Source of the DNA: CAYXDO01 sp964463485 | GTDB taxonomy: Bacteria; Myxococcota; Kuafuiibacteriia; Kuafuiibacteriales; Kuafuiibacteriaceae | Assembly: GCA_964463485.1 (NCBI GenBank) | Contig: CAYXDO010000095.1 | Coordinates: forward strand, 1-41,882 | Direction: 5' to 3' | Length of the DNA stretch: 41,882 nucleotides | Part shown: in pieces, positions 8,401 to 17,161 of the stretch | How the letters are laid out: every line of letters begins with the position of its first letter | Position numbering within the stretch: position 1 is the stretch's first letter | Position numbers and translations under genes: made by a program | The notes under the pieces: generated by a model | Databases searched by the model: none | Told to the model about the DNA's origin: nothing | The model's input: the letters and a program-made list of their open reading frames with translations, nothing else

Positions 8401-9587
8401 GGTCCGGGCACCTCCCAGATCGCGCCGCGCGTCGACGTGGCCACCGCGACGAAGGCCGAGATGCCCGCAGAAGAATCGATGGTCGAAGCTGCGAGAGCGG
8501 GCCCATCCAGCTTCGTGCGAGGTCCTCGATCGCGGCCATCGAAGCCCATGAACGCCACGAAGTCCGGGCCCGCTACGCTCGAGGTCGCGACCACCAAGGT
8601 CGCGCCAGGGACCAACGCCGCGCCGCGTCCGCTCGTCGCGCCGATCGGCGTGCGCACCGGCGGATTGGAGAGCAGGTCGATCGCCTCGACCCGTCCGTCC
8701 GGGCTCAGCGCGAGCGTCCGAGACCCGTCGGACAGGAGCGCGTGGATGGGCGGGTTGAGCTTCCGAATCGAACCCTCGGCCGTTCCGAGCCGAACGACGC
8801 GGATCAGGTTCGTCCCGTCGGGCTCGATCGCGCTGACCAACACCGGGGTGGAGTCGCCCCCTCGAATCATCGCGAGCGGCATCCCGTCGGTCATGCCGAC
8901 CACCGACGCGCGCTCGCCGTCGAAGCGCACCTCGAGCCCGCGCGCGAGACTGGAGCTGCCGATCAACGCCGCTCCGTCGACGCAAACGATCGAACCCACG
9001 ACGTCGCGCGAGGGCGTCGGTGATCGTGGCATCGCGTCCACCCGAAGCTCGAACCCCCTGCGGGCGTCGAGCTCCGGCTCGGAGAAGAACCAGAGCGAGC
9101 GCCGGCCCAGCACGAGGAGCACCTTGCGGCTCAACTCGCACAGGCCGATCGCGATAGGCGCTTCCGGAAGCGAGGCGACGAGACGAGCCTGGCGCTTTCG
9201 AGGCGCGGTTCCGGTCGATCCGGGGACGAAGGCGACGACTCGCGTTCCTTTCGCAGCGAGGCCACGATCGATCTCGCGAAGCTCGGCCCGAAACGACGGA
9301 ACTTCGACGAAAAGCAGCCACTCCGCGCCGATCGATCGCGCGATACGATCCATGTCGCTGTAGGACTCGCGAACGATCTCGGCTTTTACTTCGGGGAGTC
9401 GATCCATCGCGCCCAAGAGCAGGCCCTCCACGGTGTCTCGGCTTCGAGCGTCGTCGCTCTCGACCACGATCGCGAGGTCGAGCCTCGAACGCCCGCGCGC
9501 GAGCGCCTCCAAGCCGAGGGCCGTGACGGTCGACTCCACGACCGACTTCAGATCGAGCGCAGCGAGCAGGATGAGGAGTGAGATCAT
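8397..9587 (-). CDS. Exported protein of unknown function
   Basis: A 396-residue product with a hydrophobic N-terminus (MISLLILLAALDL), probably a signal peptide. Residues of about 15-120 resemble a compact alpha/beta domain (a conserved-looking SIGAEWLLFVEV strand). The remainder has repeated beta-strand motifs with Gly and Asp turns, such as ALSPDGRVEAIDL, suggestive of a beta-propeller. No catalytic motif is seen. The gene overlaps both neighbours by four bases (ATGA at its start, GTGA at its stop), placing it firmly inside the penicillin-binding protein operon. Function is not recognised; context suggests an envelope role. Confidence 0.72.
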   Translation of the reverse strand: MISLLILLAALDLKSVVESTVTALGLEALARGRSRLDLAIVVESDDARSRDTVEGLLLGAMDRLPEVKAEIVRESYSDMDRIARSIGAEWLLFVEVPSFRAELREIDRGLAAKGTRVVAFVPGSTGTAPRKRQARLVASLPEAPIAIGLCELSRKVLLVLGRRSLWFFSEPELDARRGFELRVDAMPRSPTPSRDVVGSIVCVDGAALIGSSSLARGLEVRFDGERASVVGMTDGMPLAMIRGGDSTPVLVSAIEPDGTNLIRVVRLGTAEGSIRKLNPPIHALLSDGSRTLALSPDGRVEAIDLLSNPPVRTPIGATSGRGAALVPGATLVVATSSVAGPDFVAFMGFDGRDRGPRTKLDGPALAASTIDSSAGISAFVAVATSTRGAIWEVPGP

Positions 9588-10450
9588 CGAGGCTTGGGGG
9601 TCAGAGCGAGCACGCTCAGGACCGGGCTCCCTTCCGCGAGAGACATCTTGATCGACGGATGACGAACGTCGAAGCCCGTGGAAGGGCCGCCGTCGAGGTT
9701 CAGGGCGAACTCGAAGGCGAGCTCGGGTCGCGTCGTCGCGCCCAAACCTTCGCGACCGAGAATTCGTTGTAGATCAAACAAACTGGGTCCGGCCCACGGC
9801 TCGGACCCTCCTGTGATCACGGCGATTGCGACGAAGCCGCGCGCGTCTTTGCCGATCACGGTCCTGCGCGCGGTGGCGCCGTCGTCCTTGCGAATGCCTG
9901 GACGACCGTCGCGTTCGATGACTCGGGGTCCCGCTTGGAGCGCGATGGAGGCGCCGAAGAAGGACCGATTCGAGACGGCGTCGCGTTCGATGAGGTCGGG
10001 AACGCCACCTTCGAGGACGAAGACTCCGCTGCCTGCGCTTCCTGCTTCGCGCACGAAGGGCGCGAGCACCTTGCCGTTCGAGACGAGCAGGCCGGTTGGA
10101 CGAAAATCGGGCGTGAAGAAGGAGGCGTTGGTGACCACCATGGCGCTCGTGGACACGGAGGCGAGCGGGGCGTGGGTTGGGTTGAGGGCGAGCTCGAGCG
10201 TAACCTTCGCGGGGTCGGCGTACCAGGCGCGGACGGCGCCTCGTCGACCCGCGGTCAGGTCGTATTCGAGCTCCACGAGCTCGAGGCCGTCGGCGAGCAG
10301 ATGGGTTCGTCGATAGCTCACGAGCTCCGAGGACGGGTGGGATCGAAACGTGGCGACGCCCACGACGCCGAGCGCGACGAGAAAACCGATCGCGACCATC
10401 GAGAGTCGTTTGCGTCCTGCGTCGTCCATCTGTTCGGGCTCCGAGCTCAT
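9584..10450 (-). CDS. Phosphodiester glycosidase family protein (NAGPA / DUF2233-like)
   Basis: The 288-residue product starts at ATG 10450, whose first bases overlap the stop of the upstream PBP gene as ATGA. It is anchored by one N-terminal membrane segment at about 17-34, with the rest outside the cytoplasm. Family hallmarks are VTNASFFTPDFRPTGLL from about residue 106, a TVIGKD segment in mid-protein, and NLDGGPSTG near residue 260. NAGPA-type domains hydrolyse GlcNAc-phosphodiester linkages; bacterial members are often found with cell-wall genes, which fits the adjacent PBP1A. A longer in-frame reading to 10732 lies inside the PBP gene and is not needed. The substrate in this organism is unknown. 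Confidence 0.85.
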   Translation of the reverse strand: MSSEPEQMDDAGRKRLSMVAIGFLVALGVVGVATFRSHPSSELVSYRRTHLLADGLELVELEYDLTAGRRGAVRAWYADPAKVTLELALNPTHAPLASVSTSAMVVTNASFFTPDFRPTGLLVSNGKVLAPFVREAGSAGSGVFVLEGGVPDLIERDAVSNRSFFGASIALQAGPRVIERDGRPGIRKDDGATARRTVIGKDARGFVAIAVITGGSEPWAGPSLFDLQRILGREGLGATTRPELAFEFALNLDGGPSTGFDVRHPSIKMSLAEGSPVLSVLALTPKPR

Positions 10451-12996
10451 TCGTAGTCGTCTCGGCGAAGTGTTCCCGTGGGTCGTGCCTCGGTCTTCAT
10501 CTCCTTGGGTTCCGTGCCAGCCAGGAACGGTTCGATCGCGCTGGTGGTCTCTGCGGCGAGCAAGCCGAGGTCCGAGTCTACGCGGGCGAACGTCACGTCC
10601 GGAGGAGGGACGAAGTCCGTGGCGGGCAGGGATTCGAGGGCGCTCTGCATGAACGAGAGCCACACAGGGATCGCCGCGCGACCTCCGGTCTCTTGGGGCC
10701 CTAGGGGATCGTTCGAATCGAAGCCAACCCACACTCCAGCCACCAGGTTCGGCGTGAAGCCCACGAACCAGGCGTTTCGCGCTTCGTTCGTCGTGCCCGT
10801 CTTGCCAGCGACAGGGCGACCCAGAACCTTGACGGCCTGCGCAGTTCCGTCCTCCACCACCGACTGCATGAGGTTGGTGGCGAGGTACGCGACGGCGCGC
10901 GGAATCGCCTGCTTCGGATCGGGTCGGCGTTCGTACACGGTCTTTCCGGTCACGTCGACGACCCGCAAGATGAACGCCGGATCGTCGTACTGTCCTTCTG
11001 CGGCAAAGGTCGCGTAGGCATTCACGAGCTCGAGAGGAGTGACGTCACCCGATCCGAGCGCGAGCGTATCGCTCTTCGGTAGAGGGCTCCGTAGACCCGC
11101 GCGGCGCGAAAAGTCGATCACCGGATCGAGCCCGATCTGGTGAATGAGCCACACCGAGCAGAGGTTCTTCGACTTCGTGAGCGCGAACCGAAGGGTGATC
11201 TCTCCGTCGAAGCGGTGGTCGTAGTTCTCGGGCTCCCAAGTCCTTCCGGTCCAAGGGTCTCGCTGCACTTGCGGCGCGTCGAGGCACTTGCTGATCGTGG
11301 TGAACTTCTGCGTCTCGAGGGCGGTCCCGTAGACGAACGGCTTCATCGTGGAGCCCGCTTGTCTCAGCGCCTGCGTCGCGCGATTGAACGTACCCGCCCC
11401 AGACCCGTAACCGCCGACGAGCGCGCGCACTTCGCGGGTGTCCGGATCGATGGCGACGAGGGCCGCTTGAGCTTGGGGCACTTGGCTGAGCTCGCCTCGA
11501 ACGGTCGGGCCGTCGGCGTTCTTCACGAGCTCCGTCCCTCGTACGAGCACGACGTCGCCGCGCGAGAGCACGTCGGAGGCCCGCGCGGGCTTTGGCGTTT
11601 GACCGCGGAGGCTGAAGCGCCGCGCCCAGTCGAGGCCCTTCTTGAGCGGCAGCTCGACTTTCGTGCCCCCGAGGTCGACGAGCGCCCGCTTTTTTTCGAC
11701 CTCCACGACGATTCCCGCGAAGCTTCGCCTGAGCACGAAGCGCGAGAGCGAGGCGCCCTCGGCGATCGCGGCGACGTCGACGGCCTGGCCGCGCGTCGGG
11801 GCCTGCGCGTCGGCCAGGTCGAACACGACCGGAGCGGGCTCCGCGCCTTGGACCTCCGCGATCGAGCCCTTGGCCTCTTCGAGCCGAGCGTTGAGCAAGG
11901 CCATCAGGTCCTTCTGCTGCGTGGGCTCGAGGTGGAGGATCGGGCCGCGAAAGCCTTGTCGTTTGTCGAGCGCCTCGACGCCCTCCCGCACGGAGGTCTC
12001 GGCCTTCCGCTGGCCGGCTCGATCGAGCCCCGTGTACACGGTCATGCCGCCAACGGACACGGCCTCTTTGCCTACTCGCTCTTCGAGCTCCCGGCGGACT
12101 TGTTCGACGAAGTGGCTCTCGCTCGCGAGCTCCTCGAGCTCCGATTCGGGCACGAGGTCGATCGGCGTCGCGTCGGCGACCGCTCGCGTGGCTTGGTCGA
12201 TCTTGCCGGTCCGGGCCATTTGTTCGAGCACATACGATCTCCGCTTCCTGGCTCGCTCGGGGTTCTTGAAGGGATCGAGCCGCGAAGGCGACTGAGGCAG
12301 GCCCGCGAGCAGCGCGGCCTCTTCGACGGTGACCCGGTCGACGCCTTTGCCGAAGTACACCCGCGCCGCCTCTTCCACGCCGTAAGCTCCGTGGCCGAAA
12401 TAGATCTGGTTCAGGTACAGGAATAGGATCTGCTCCTTCGAGAGCGCCTCCTCGATGCGCTTGGAGAGGATCCCTTCGCGGAGCTTTCGACCCATCTCAC
12501 GGCTGCTCGAGAGGAGGAACGTCTTCACCGTCTGCTGGGTGATCGTGGAGCCGCCGCAAACCACGCGGCGCGCGAGCACGTTGCGCACCATACATCGCGC
12601 GATCCCGAAGTAGTCGAGGCCGCCGTGAGTGAAGAACTCCGCGTCCTCGGCCGAGACGACCGCGTCGATGAGCACTTTGGGAATGCGCTCGTAAGGGACG
12701 ACGGTGCGTCGCTCCACGGCGAAGCGGGCGACGATCTTGTCGTCTCTGCCGTACACGACGGTCGTTTGTTTCGGGTGATAGTCGTTGAGGCTATTGATCT
12801 CGGGGAGGTCGCGCCCGACGATCACGAACGCCGCGACGAGCAGCAACAGGCCCGCTGCGCCGAGACCGGCGATCGCGGCGAGCACGTCGAACAGCAGGCG
12901 GCGCGGTTTGGGGACGGCGCGAGTGACCTCGGTGATCTCGCCGCCCGGATGGGGTCGGGCGGACTCTTCGGCCTGTTCTCTCTTGCGGGTGCTCAC
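10447..12996 (-). CDS. Penicillin-binding protein 1A-type bifunctional peptidoglycan synthase
   Basis: An 849-residue class A PBP that polymerises lipid II into glycan strands and cross-links the peptides. A cytoplasmic tail precedes one membrane anchor at about 34-60. The glycosyltransferase (GT51) domain carries SAEDAEFF with Glu117 and GGSTITQQTVK around 148-158. An insert at about 350-500 fits the OB-like domain of PBP1A. The transpeptidase domain has all three motifs: STMK (549-552), SKN (609-611) and KTGT (732-735). GTG 12996 is chosen because the 62 residues upstream in frame are Arg/Cys-rich and atypical; GTG 13002 is equally possible. It is the first gene of a five-gene leftward operon. 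Confidence 0.95.
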   Translation of the reverse strand: MSTRKREQAEESARPHPGGEITEVTRAVPKPRRLLFDVLAAIAGLGAAGLLLLVAAFVIVGRDLPEINSLNDYHPKQTTVVYGRDDKIVARFAVERRTVVPYERIPKVLIDAVVSAEDAEFFTHGGLDYFGIARCMVRNVLARRVVCGGSTITQQTVKTFLLSSSREMGRKLREGILSKRIEEALSKEQILFLYLNQIYFGHGAYGVEEAARVYFGKGVDRVTVEEAALLAGLPQSPSRLDPFKNPERARKRRSYVLEQMARTGKIDQATRAVADATPIDLVPESELEELASESHFVEQVRRELEERVGKEAVSVGGMTVYTGLDRAGQRKAETSVREGVEALDKRQGFRGPILHLEPTQQKDLMALLNARLEEAKGSIAEVQGAEPAPVVFDLADAQAPTRGQAVDVAAIAEGASLSRFVLRRSFAGIVVEVEKKRALVDLGGTKVELPLKKGLDWARRFSLRGQTPKPARASDVLSRGDVVLVRGTELVKNADGPTVRGELSQVPQAQAALVAIDPDTREVRALVGGYGSGAGTFNRATQALRQAGSTMKPFVYGTALETQKFTTISKCLDAPQVQRDPWTGRTWEPENYDHRFDGEITLRFALTKSKNLCSVWLIHQIGLDPVIDFSRRAGLRSPLPKSDTLALGSGDVTPLELVNAYATFAAEGQYDDPAFILRVVDVTGKTVYERRPDPKQAIPRAVAYLATNLMQSVVEDGTAQAVKVLGRPVAGKTGTTNEARNAWFVGFTPNLVAGVWVGFDSNDPLGPQETGGRAAIPVWLSFMQSALESLPATDFVPPPDVTFARVDSDLGLLAAETTSAIEPFLAGTEPKEMKTEARPTGTLRRDDYE

Positions 12997-13241
12997 GGAC
13001 ACGGGCCCGAGCCAGGCAACATCTGGACGCGTGTCTACGCCAGCGGATTTCCTGGATCGTGGGCATCCTGCCACGGGTGCGCGTGGTTCGACACACCCGG
13101 ACGAGCAGCTCCGCCCGGCCGCGCGTTCGGTTCGAGATCGGCGACGGCAACGGCAACGGGCGGCCAGGGAGTCGAAGCACACTCTGCACGAAGGTCGTGT
13201 AGGCGCGGTTCGACGCGTGATTGGCCGCGTATGATTACGAG

Positions 13242-13457
13242 ATGGAGCCGACCGACCTCACGGTTCGAATCCTTCAGGAGCTTCGCGACGAGCTTCGCGG
13301 GCATCGGGCGAGCTCCGATACTCAACTCGGTTTGATCCGCGAGGAGCTTCGCGTTCAACGAGAGGAGCTTCGCGTTCAACGAGAGGAGTCTGCGCAGCGA
13401 TTTGAGGCCATCGAGACAGCGCTGCGCGACATTCCCGAGCAGCTGTCAGTTCACTGA
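13242..13457 (+). CDS. Small coiled-coil protein
   Basis: A 71-residue product starting at ATG 13242, MEPTDLTVRILQELRDELRG. It is almost wholly helical and charged. A perfect 21-bp tandem duplication at 13341-13382 gives two exact copies of a seven-residue EELRVQR-type unit, i.e. whole heptads added to a coiled coil. The sequence after the stop, at SVH, degenerates into repeats, so the gene may have lost a longer C-terminus. No membrane segment or signal peptide is present. Function is unknown. Confidence 0.6.
   Translation: MEPTDLTVRILQELRDELRGHRASSDTQLGLIREELRVQREELRVQREESAQRFEAIETALRDIPEQLSVH
13341..13382 (+). repeat. 21-bp tandem duplication within a coiled-coil gene
   Basis: Two identical 21-bp units occur in tandem, with a partial third copy after them. 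Because 21 bp equals seven codons, each unit adds one heptad and keeps the frame open, so copy number can change without breaking the protein. Confidence 0.9.
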
Positions 13458-13761
13458 CGGCAGGTTCGCGGCGGGAACGACTAACGCGAAGCTCGTCTCG
13501 GTCGTTGAGCAGGCCGGAATCGCTCACGCTGAGCGTTTCTCGGTCAGGGGCGGGCCGTTCGAGCCAAAGGCGTGCATTTCTCGGTCGCGGGGAGGGGCGT
13601 CGGAGCTTCAGGCGAGCATTTCCGGGTCGCGGGCCGACTCCAGGTGAAGTCAGCGGAGTTGGCGGCGCTGTGAGGGCAAGGTTCAACCTTTCACGCACTC
13701 AGCTTCGAGAGCCTCAACTGATCGAGCTTTTCTACATGCGGCTGATACGCTCGGACGCGCG
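13458..13761. repeat. Gene-free stretch with decayed 41-42 bp repeats
   Basis: No convincing gene is seen here. Three imperfect repeats with a core like GCATTTCTCGGTCGCGGG start near 13533, 13574 and 13616, spaced 41 and 42 bp. On the minus strand they keep an open frame encoding Arg/Pro-rich near-repeats, which is judged non-coding. The stretch separates the coiled-coil gene from a small possible gene at 13762. Confidence 0.55.
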
Positions 13762-14016
13762 GTGGCGCTTTTGGTCATTCCGCGAGCGAAGCTTCTGGAG
13801 CTTCGAGAGAAGACGAGCATCGCACCTTCAACGCGAGGGCGAGTCTCCGACGACGAGGCGAAGTCGGACGTCATCGGAATCGAGGTCGAATTGAAGGGCG
13901 ACGCTGCGACCGGCTGGCATGTTTCGCTCACGGAGTATCTTGATCGCTGGCCCGACAGCCTCGCGCCGGTAACCAAAGGTCCGGGGACGGTTCGTAGCGC
14001 CCAGCCCGAAGCGTAG
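13762..14016 (+). CDS. Possible small protein of unknown function
   Basis: An 84-residue reading from GTG 13762 with balanced composition and fairly GC-rich third positions: MALLVIPRAKLLELREK at the start and VSLTEYLDRWPDSLAPVTK near the end. No domain is recognised. It has no clear ribosome-binding site. The opposite-strand frame over the same bases is Ser/Arg-rich and looks like a shadow, so this strand is preferred. It could be the remnant of a larger gene damaged by the repeats upstream. Confidence 0.35.
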   Translation: MALLVIPRAKLLELREKTSIAPSTRGRVSDDEAKSDVIGIEVELKGDAATGWHVSLTEYLDRWPDSLAPVTKGPGTVRSAQPEA

Positions 14017-14030
14017 GCCGAATCCGTAGC

Positions 14031-14342
14031 CTACGCGCGAGGAACTTCTCGCTGAGTTGCTGCGTCCTGAAAAGTGACGCCACCGAGATCGTGGAGCCGT
14101 TCCTCGGCAAGGCCAGTCAGGAGTTGAATGATGAGTTGGGCGATGGGGCCCTGTACGTGCTCATAGTCTGCCTTCGTTTCGTGAGCGATGAACACGCGGG
14201 GCCGCGCGTGCACCAAGGAGCCGAGCTGCTGCTGGAGCCGCTGGAGCGAGCGTGTTTCGAGGGCGAACGTCTCTCCGTCGCGGTTCACGCTTCGGTAAAT
14301 CACGAGTGGATCTGAAGAGCGCTCGGCCGCGCGCGCACCCAT
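14031..14342 (-). CDS. Hypothetical protein of 103 residues
   Basis: The codons have strongly GC-rich third positions, as in real genes of this window, and the product has balanced composition. Segments such as DPLVIYRSVNRDGETF, RPRVFIAHETKADYEH and PIAQLIIQLLTGLAEERL suggest a small alpha/beta protein. No family is recognised. It lies downstream of, and on the same strand as, the toxin-antitoxin pair, 173 bp after the toxin stop, so it may or may not share its transcript. Confidence 0.55.
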   Translation of the reverse strand: MGARAAERSSDPLVIYRSVNRDGETFALETRSLQRLQQQLGSLVHARPRVFIAHETKADYEHVQGPIAQLIIQLLTGLAEERLHDLGGVTFQDAATQREVPRA

Positions 14343-14515
14343 CGAGGTTAGTATGCGAGCCTAGGGGCGATACTGCAACAAGGCCGCGATCGCTCGTCAG
14401 TTGCACGCGCCAACCCGCGTCGCCGGACCCGCCAACCACTCTCGAGTTGACCCCATCGCACTCGGTCGGGCGCCCTTCGCGGGACCGTTACGCAGCGTCC
14501 GCCTCGTGCCTCGTC

Positions 14516-14923
14516 TCAAATCACTTCGACCGGGAGCTTCGGATTGAGACTCAACAGATCAACAGGGTCGCTGGTGACGACCAAAAGCGCTCCCAATCGC
14601 ATGGCGCAGGTGACAACCGAAGCATCCACCGCGTCGTCGCTCCCGGCCCGGCCGAGCAGCTCTCCCGATGCCCGAGCCATCACGGGATCGAGGGGCACGT
14701 GCACGATGCGCCGATCGGACAGGAATCGACCAAGCCTGGCCTGTCTGGCGGTCCCACGCCACGCTTGGGCTAGCACTCCGGACGGGATGGCCAGCTCTAC
14801 ATCGCGTTCGATCAAGCGACGCAAGAGCGCCCTCCACTTGTCGCCGCCTCGCTCTACGGCAATCAGGGCGCCCGTATCGAGCACGACGCGAACCGGTCCA
14901 GAAGCGCTCCGATGCCTCTTCAC
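14516..14923 (-). CDS. VapC-like PIN-domain toxin
   Basis: The 135-residue product starts at GTG 14923, which overlaps the antitoxin stop as GTGA (14920-14923); the longer in-frame reading lies inside the antitoxin gene. PIN motifs are RVVLDTGALIAVERG with Asp16, VLAQAWRG, SDDAVDASVV with Asp97/Asp100, and VTSDPVDL with Asp119. The VLAQ.WR form, with Gln where many PIN domains have Glu, is known in a subgroup of these toxins. Such toxins are RNases that inhibit translation when freed from the antitoxin. Gene order and coupling are typical of type II modules. Confidence 0.85.
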   Translation of the reverse strand: MKRHRSASGPVRVVLDTGALIAVERGGDKWRALLRRLIERDVELAIPSGVLAQAWRGTARQARLGRFLSDRRIVHVPLDPVMARASGELLGRAGSDDAVDASVVTCAMRLGALLVVTSDPVDLLSLNPKLPVEVI

Positions 14924-15270
14924 GACTTGGATGGCGTCGCCGACGACCGCTCGTCGAACCGACGCATGGCCTCGTCCGCCCATGCCTCGGCTTCGAGCGA
15001 AGGCGGACCCAATTCCGCGTCCATGGCGTCGAGGAGGTCCGTGAGCGTGTCTTCATCAACGTGGCGGTCGATGGCTTCGGATACATACGCGCTCATGGAT
15101 TCGGCTCTCCCGGTTTCGACCGCGCGGTGAATGGCAGCGAGTCGCCCCGGCGTGAGCGAGAGCGTTAGCTTCTTCGTGCGGGAACGAGCGCTCAGGCGCG
15201 GGCGGCCGACTTTCCCCTTCTTGGGTTTGGTCCCTTTTTGGCGTCGCAGCTCGGATGCCGTTTTTGCCAT
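14920..15270 (-). CDS. VapB-like antitoxin, probable ribbon-helix-helix DNA-binding protein
   Basis: A 116-residue product from ATG 15270. The first 30 residues are Lys/Arg-rich. A segment at about 34-72 (KKLTLSLTPGRLAAIHRAV followed by SMSAYVSEAID) fits a strand plus two helices as in ribbon-helix-helix antitoxins. The acidic C-terminal half is suited to wrapping the toxin. It directly precedes and overlaps the PIN toxin gene. It probably represses its own promoter; an inverted repeat spanning the start codon is a possible operator. Confidence 0.8.
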   Translation of the reverse strand: MAKTASELRRQKGTKPKKGKVGRPRLSARSRTKKLTLSLTPGRLAAIHRAVETGRAESMSAYVSEAIDRHVDEDTLTDLLDAMDAELGPPSLEAEAWADEAMRRFDERSSATPSKS

Positions 15271-15277
15271 ACCAAAA
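15262..15277. promoter_or_regulatory. Possible operator of the toxin-antitoxin genes
   Basis: The stretch TTTTGCCATACCAAAA is an inverted repeat with arms TTTTG and CAAAA separated by six bases. It overlaps the antitoxin start codon. Autoregulating antitoxins bind short palindromes at this position, but a five-base arm can occur by chance. Confidence 0.3.
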
Positions 15278-15445
15278 GGCGTACCGAAATGGTCGGGACG
15301 TGTCGAGAACGGATCGCCCCGAAATCGGCACTTCAAAGCTCCGGCGCGACGATTCGGTGCGCGTCGCGAGGCGTCGGACCCTGGGACCGAAGGCAACCTT
15401 ACGTGATCGGTTTGGATCAGCGATTGCCATCGCTGGCTGACAGAT

Positions 15446-15478
<33 letters not shown>

Positions 15479-15554
15479 TGAATTTCGGGGCCTTTCTCGG
15501 CGAACTGTTGCTCCGTTGGTCGCGCGAACTATGTCGCCTCCTTGATCGCGCTTT

Positions 15555-17093
15555 TCACCGCTTCAGGATCGTCACTCGCCAGTCGCCTGGCTCGGCGAGC
15601 AGTAGCTCTTCGTCTCCGTCTCCGTCTGCGTCGAAGGTGGCGAGCCCAGACGGGTCCGGTGACGGGCAGGTGGACGTCCGTACGAGGCCCGATCGCCCGT
15701 CGCCCGTGAAGACGAACAGACCACTTGGAGCACGTACGACCAGGTCGGGGAGCTCGTCGCCGCCGAGCTCGAACGCGATCGCCGCGCTCACTCGGTCCAC
15801 CTCTTTGGTGCGCGCGAGGCCCGACGGTGCGACCACGGTGAGCTTGCCGCGCGCTTCATCGGCGATCGTCAGCGCCGCGGCCCCCGAGCTTCTCTGATCG
15901 AGCGAGGAGAGCCCGAGCGCTCCGCCTACGCCGTCAATGGGCGCAGCGCCGAAGCCGATCACTCGGTTGCCTTCGGACACGATCGTCCGTTCGCCATCGA
16001 AGAGCAGGGCGCGCGCGTCGGCGAAGCCTTCGAGCGCCTGACCGTTCTGGCCCAACACTTTGCCGTCGACGATGGCGAACAAGGCGCCGTTCGAGAAGGC
16101 GAGGGCGCTCGGGCGCTCGGCGTACGCCACGGTGGTCGTCGTTCGCACGCCCAGCTCATCGACCTCGAGCACGGTCGCTCCGGATTCGATCGAGACTGCG
16201 ACCCGCCTCCGATCGTCCGGATCGAGCGCGACGGGCGGCGCTCCCGCGAGCGTCGCCGTCCGCACGCGCTCGAGGCCGATCCTCCCGGCCGTCGCTTTCA
16301 ACAAATCGACCGCGTAGCCTCCGCCGTCGACTTGCGCTCGCGGTCGGAAGAGCAGGAGAAATTCGCCGGCGGGGACGAGCTCGATCGAGCCGGACGCCGG
16401 CTCGCCGGAGAGCGGGTAGGTGCCGGCCACCTCCGGACACTCCGCGGTCTCGAGCTCGAGACCCACTCGCAGAACGCTCGGACCAGGAATCCCGTAGGCC
16501 TCGACCGCGAGGCTCGTCTCTCGAGTCGCCGAGGTCGTTGGCGTTCGAACGATCGCTCTCCCGTTTTCGTCCGTGAGCCGAATCGGTAGATCTTTGCCAC
16601 GACCGATGGGCACGCCGCGAACGGGCTTCCCGTCGCGGTCGGTCACCGAGGCGACGAGGTCGAGGAAGCGGTCTCCGACCTTGATCGCTTCACCTTCAGC
16701 GACTAGGAACTGCGCACCCTCTGGAGCGAGCGGGAGGACCGCGAACCGAGCCTCGGAGAGGCCTCGCACGATGTCGAGGCATCGCTGCGCGAGCGGCGTG
16801 CCGTCACCGTCGAGCGCCCTGACGCTGAGCGCGCCAGGGGCATCGCTCTGGATTTCGTCGAGCACGCCGAGCGCGCTCCGCGAAAATCGCAGCGTCGCGG
16901 TGGCGGTTCGGACGAGGTCGACTTTGTCGTCGGCCAGCGCAATCGTCCCGCAGGTTTGAGCTGCAAAGAATGCGGCTTGATACGAGGTCGCGGCGCTCTC
17001 GATCCAAGGCTCGGTGAAGGCCTCGATACTCGGCTTTCCTTCACCGCACGCTGCGGCAAGCACCAGCGTGAACAGCGCTGGCGAGGCCCTCAC
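15555..17093 (-). CDS. Lipoprotein with FG-GAP/calcium-loop-like C-terminus
   Basis: From GTG 17093 the product is 512 residues with a signal peptide and lipobox LAAAC, lipidated Cys16; the in-frame GTG at 17135 would add a Pro/Arg-rich tail. Residues of about 125-195 look like a carboxypeptidase-regulatory or Ig-like beta domain (SVTDRDGKPVRGVPIG, LTDENGRAIV). The second half has repeated strand-turn units typical of a beta-propeller. Near the end TFDADGDGDEELLLAE is an EF-hand-like Asp loop of the FG-GAP/VCBS type. It is divergent from the FadN-like gene, with only about 70 bp between starts. Function is unknown; an exported calcium-binding surface protein is likely. Confidence 0.75.
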   Translation of the reverse strand: MRASPALFTLVLAAACGEGKPSIEAFTEPWIESAATSYQAAFFAAQTCGTIALADDKVDLVRTATATLRFSRSALGVLDEIQSDAPGALSVRALDGDGTPLAQRCLDIVRGLSEARFAVLPLAPEGAQFLVAEGEAIKVGDRFLDLVASVTDRDGKPVRGVPIGRGKDLPIRLTDENGRAIVRTPTTSATRETSLAVEAYGIPGPSVLRVGLELETAECPEVAGTYPLSGEPASGSIELVPAGEFLLLFRPRAQVDGGGYAVDLLKATAGRIGLERVRTATLAGAPPVALDPDDRRRVAVSIESGATVLEVDELGVRTTTTVAYAERPSALAFSNGALFAIVDGKVLGQNGQALEGFADARALLFDGERTIVSEGNRVIGFGAAPIDGVGGALGLSSLDQRSSGAAALTIADEARGKLTVVAPSGLARTKEVDRVSAAIAFELGGDELPDLVVRAPSGLFVFTGDGRSGLVRTSTCPSPDPSGLATFDADGDGDEELLLAEPGDWRVTILKR

Positions 17094-17161
17094 GAGGGCG
17101 ATGTCGCTTCGGCCTGACGCTCTGGGTTGACACACTCTGGGGCCGGATATAGCCCGCCTTC

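Noticed and set aside
7120..9321. Using the full 733-codon open frame for the solute-binding protein
   Set aside because: The first 307 codons are an Arg-rich shadow of the upstream gene; a GTG at 8400 with GTGA overlap and a signal peptide directly after it is the better start.
11140..12426. Long plus-strand open frame (428 codons) opposite the PBP gene
   Set aside because: It is an antisense shadow: composition is Arg/Glu/Leu-rich without motifs, and the minus strand encodes a complete class A PBP with all catalytic motifs.
13683..13976. Minus-strand 97-codon frame
   Set aside because: It is Ser/Arg-rich with shadow-like composition and overlaps a better-balanced plus-strand frame at 13762-14016.
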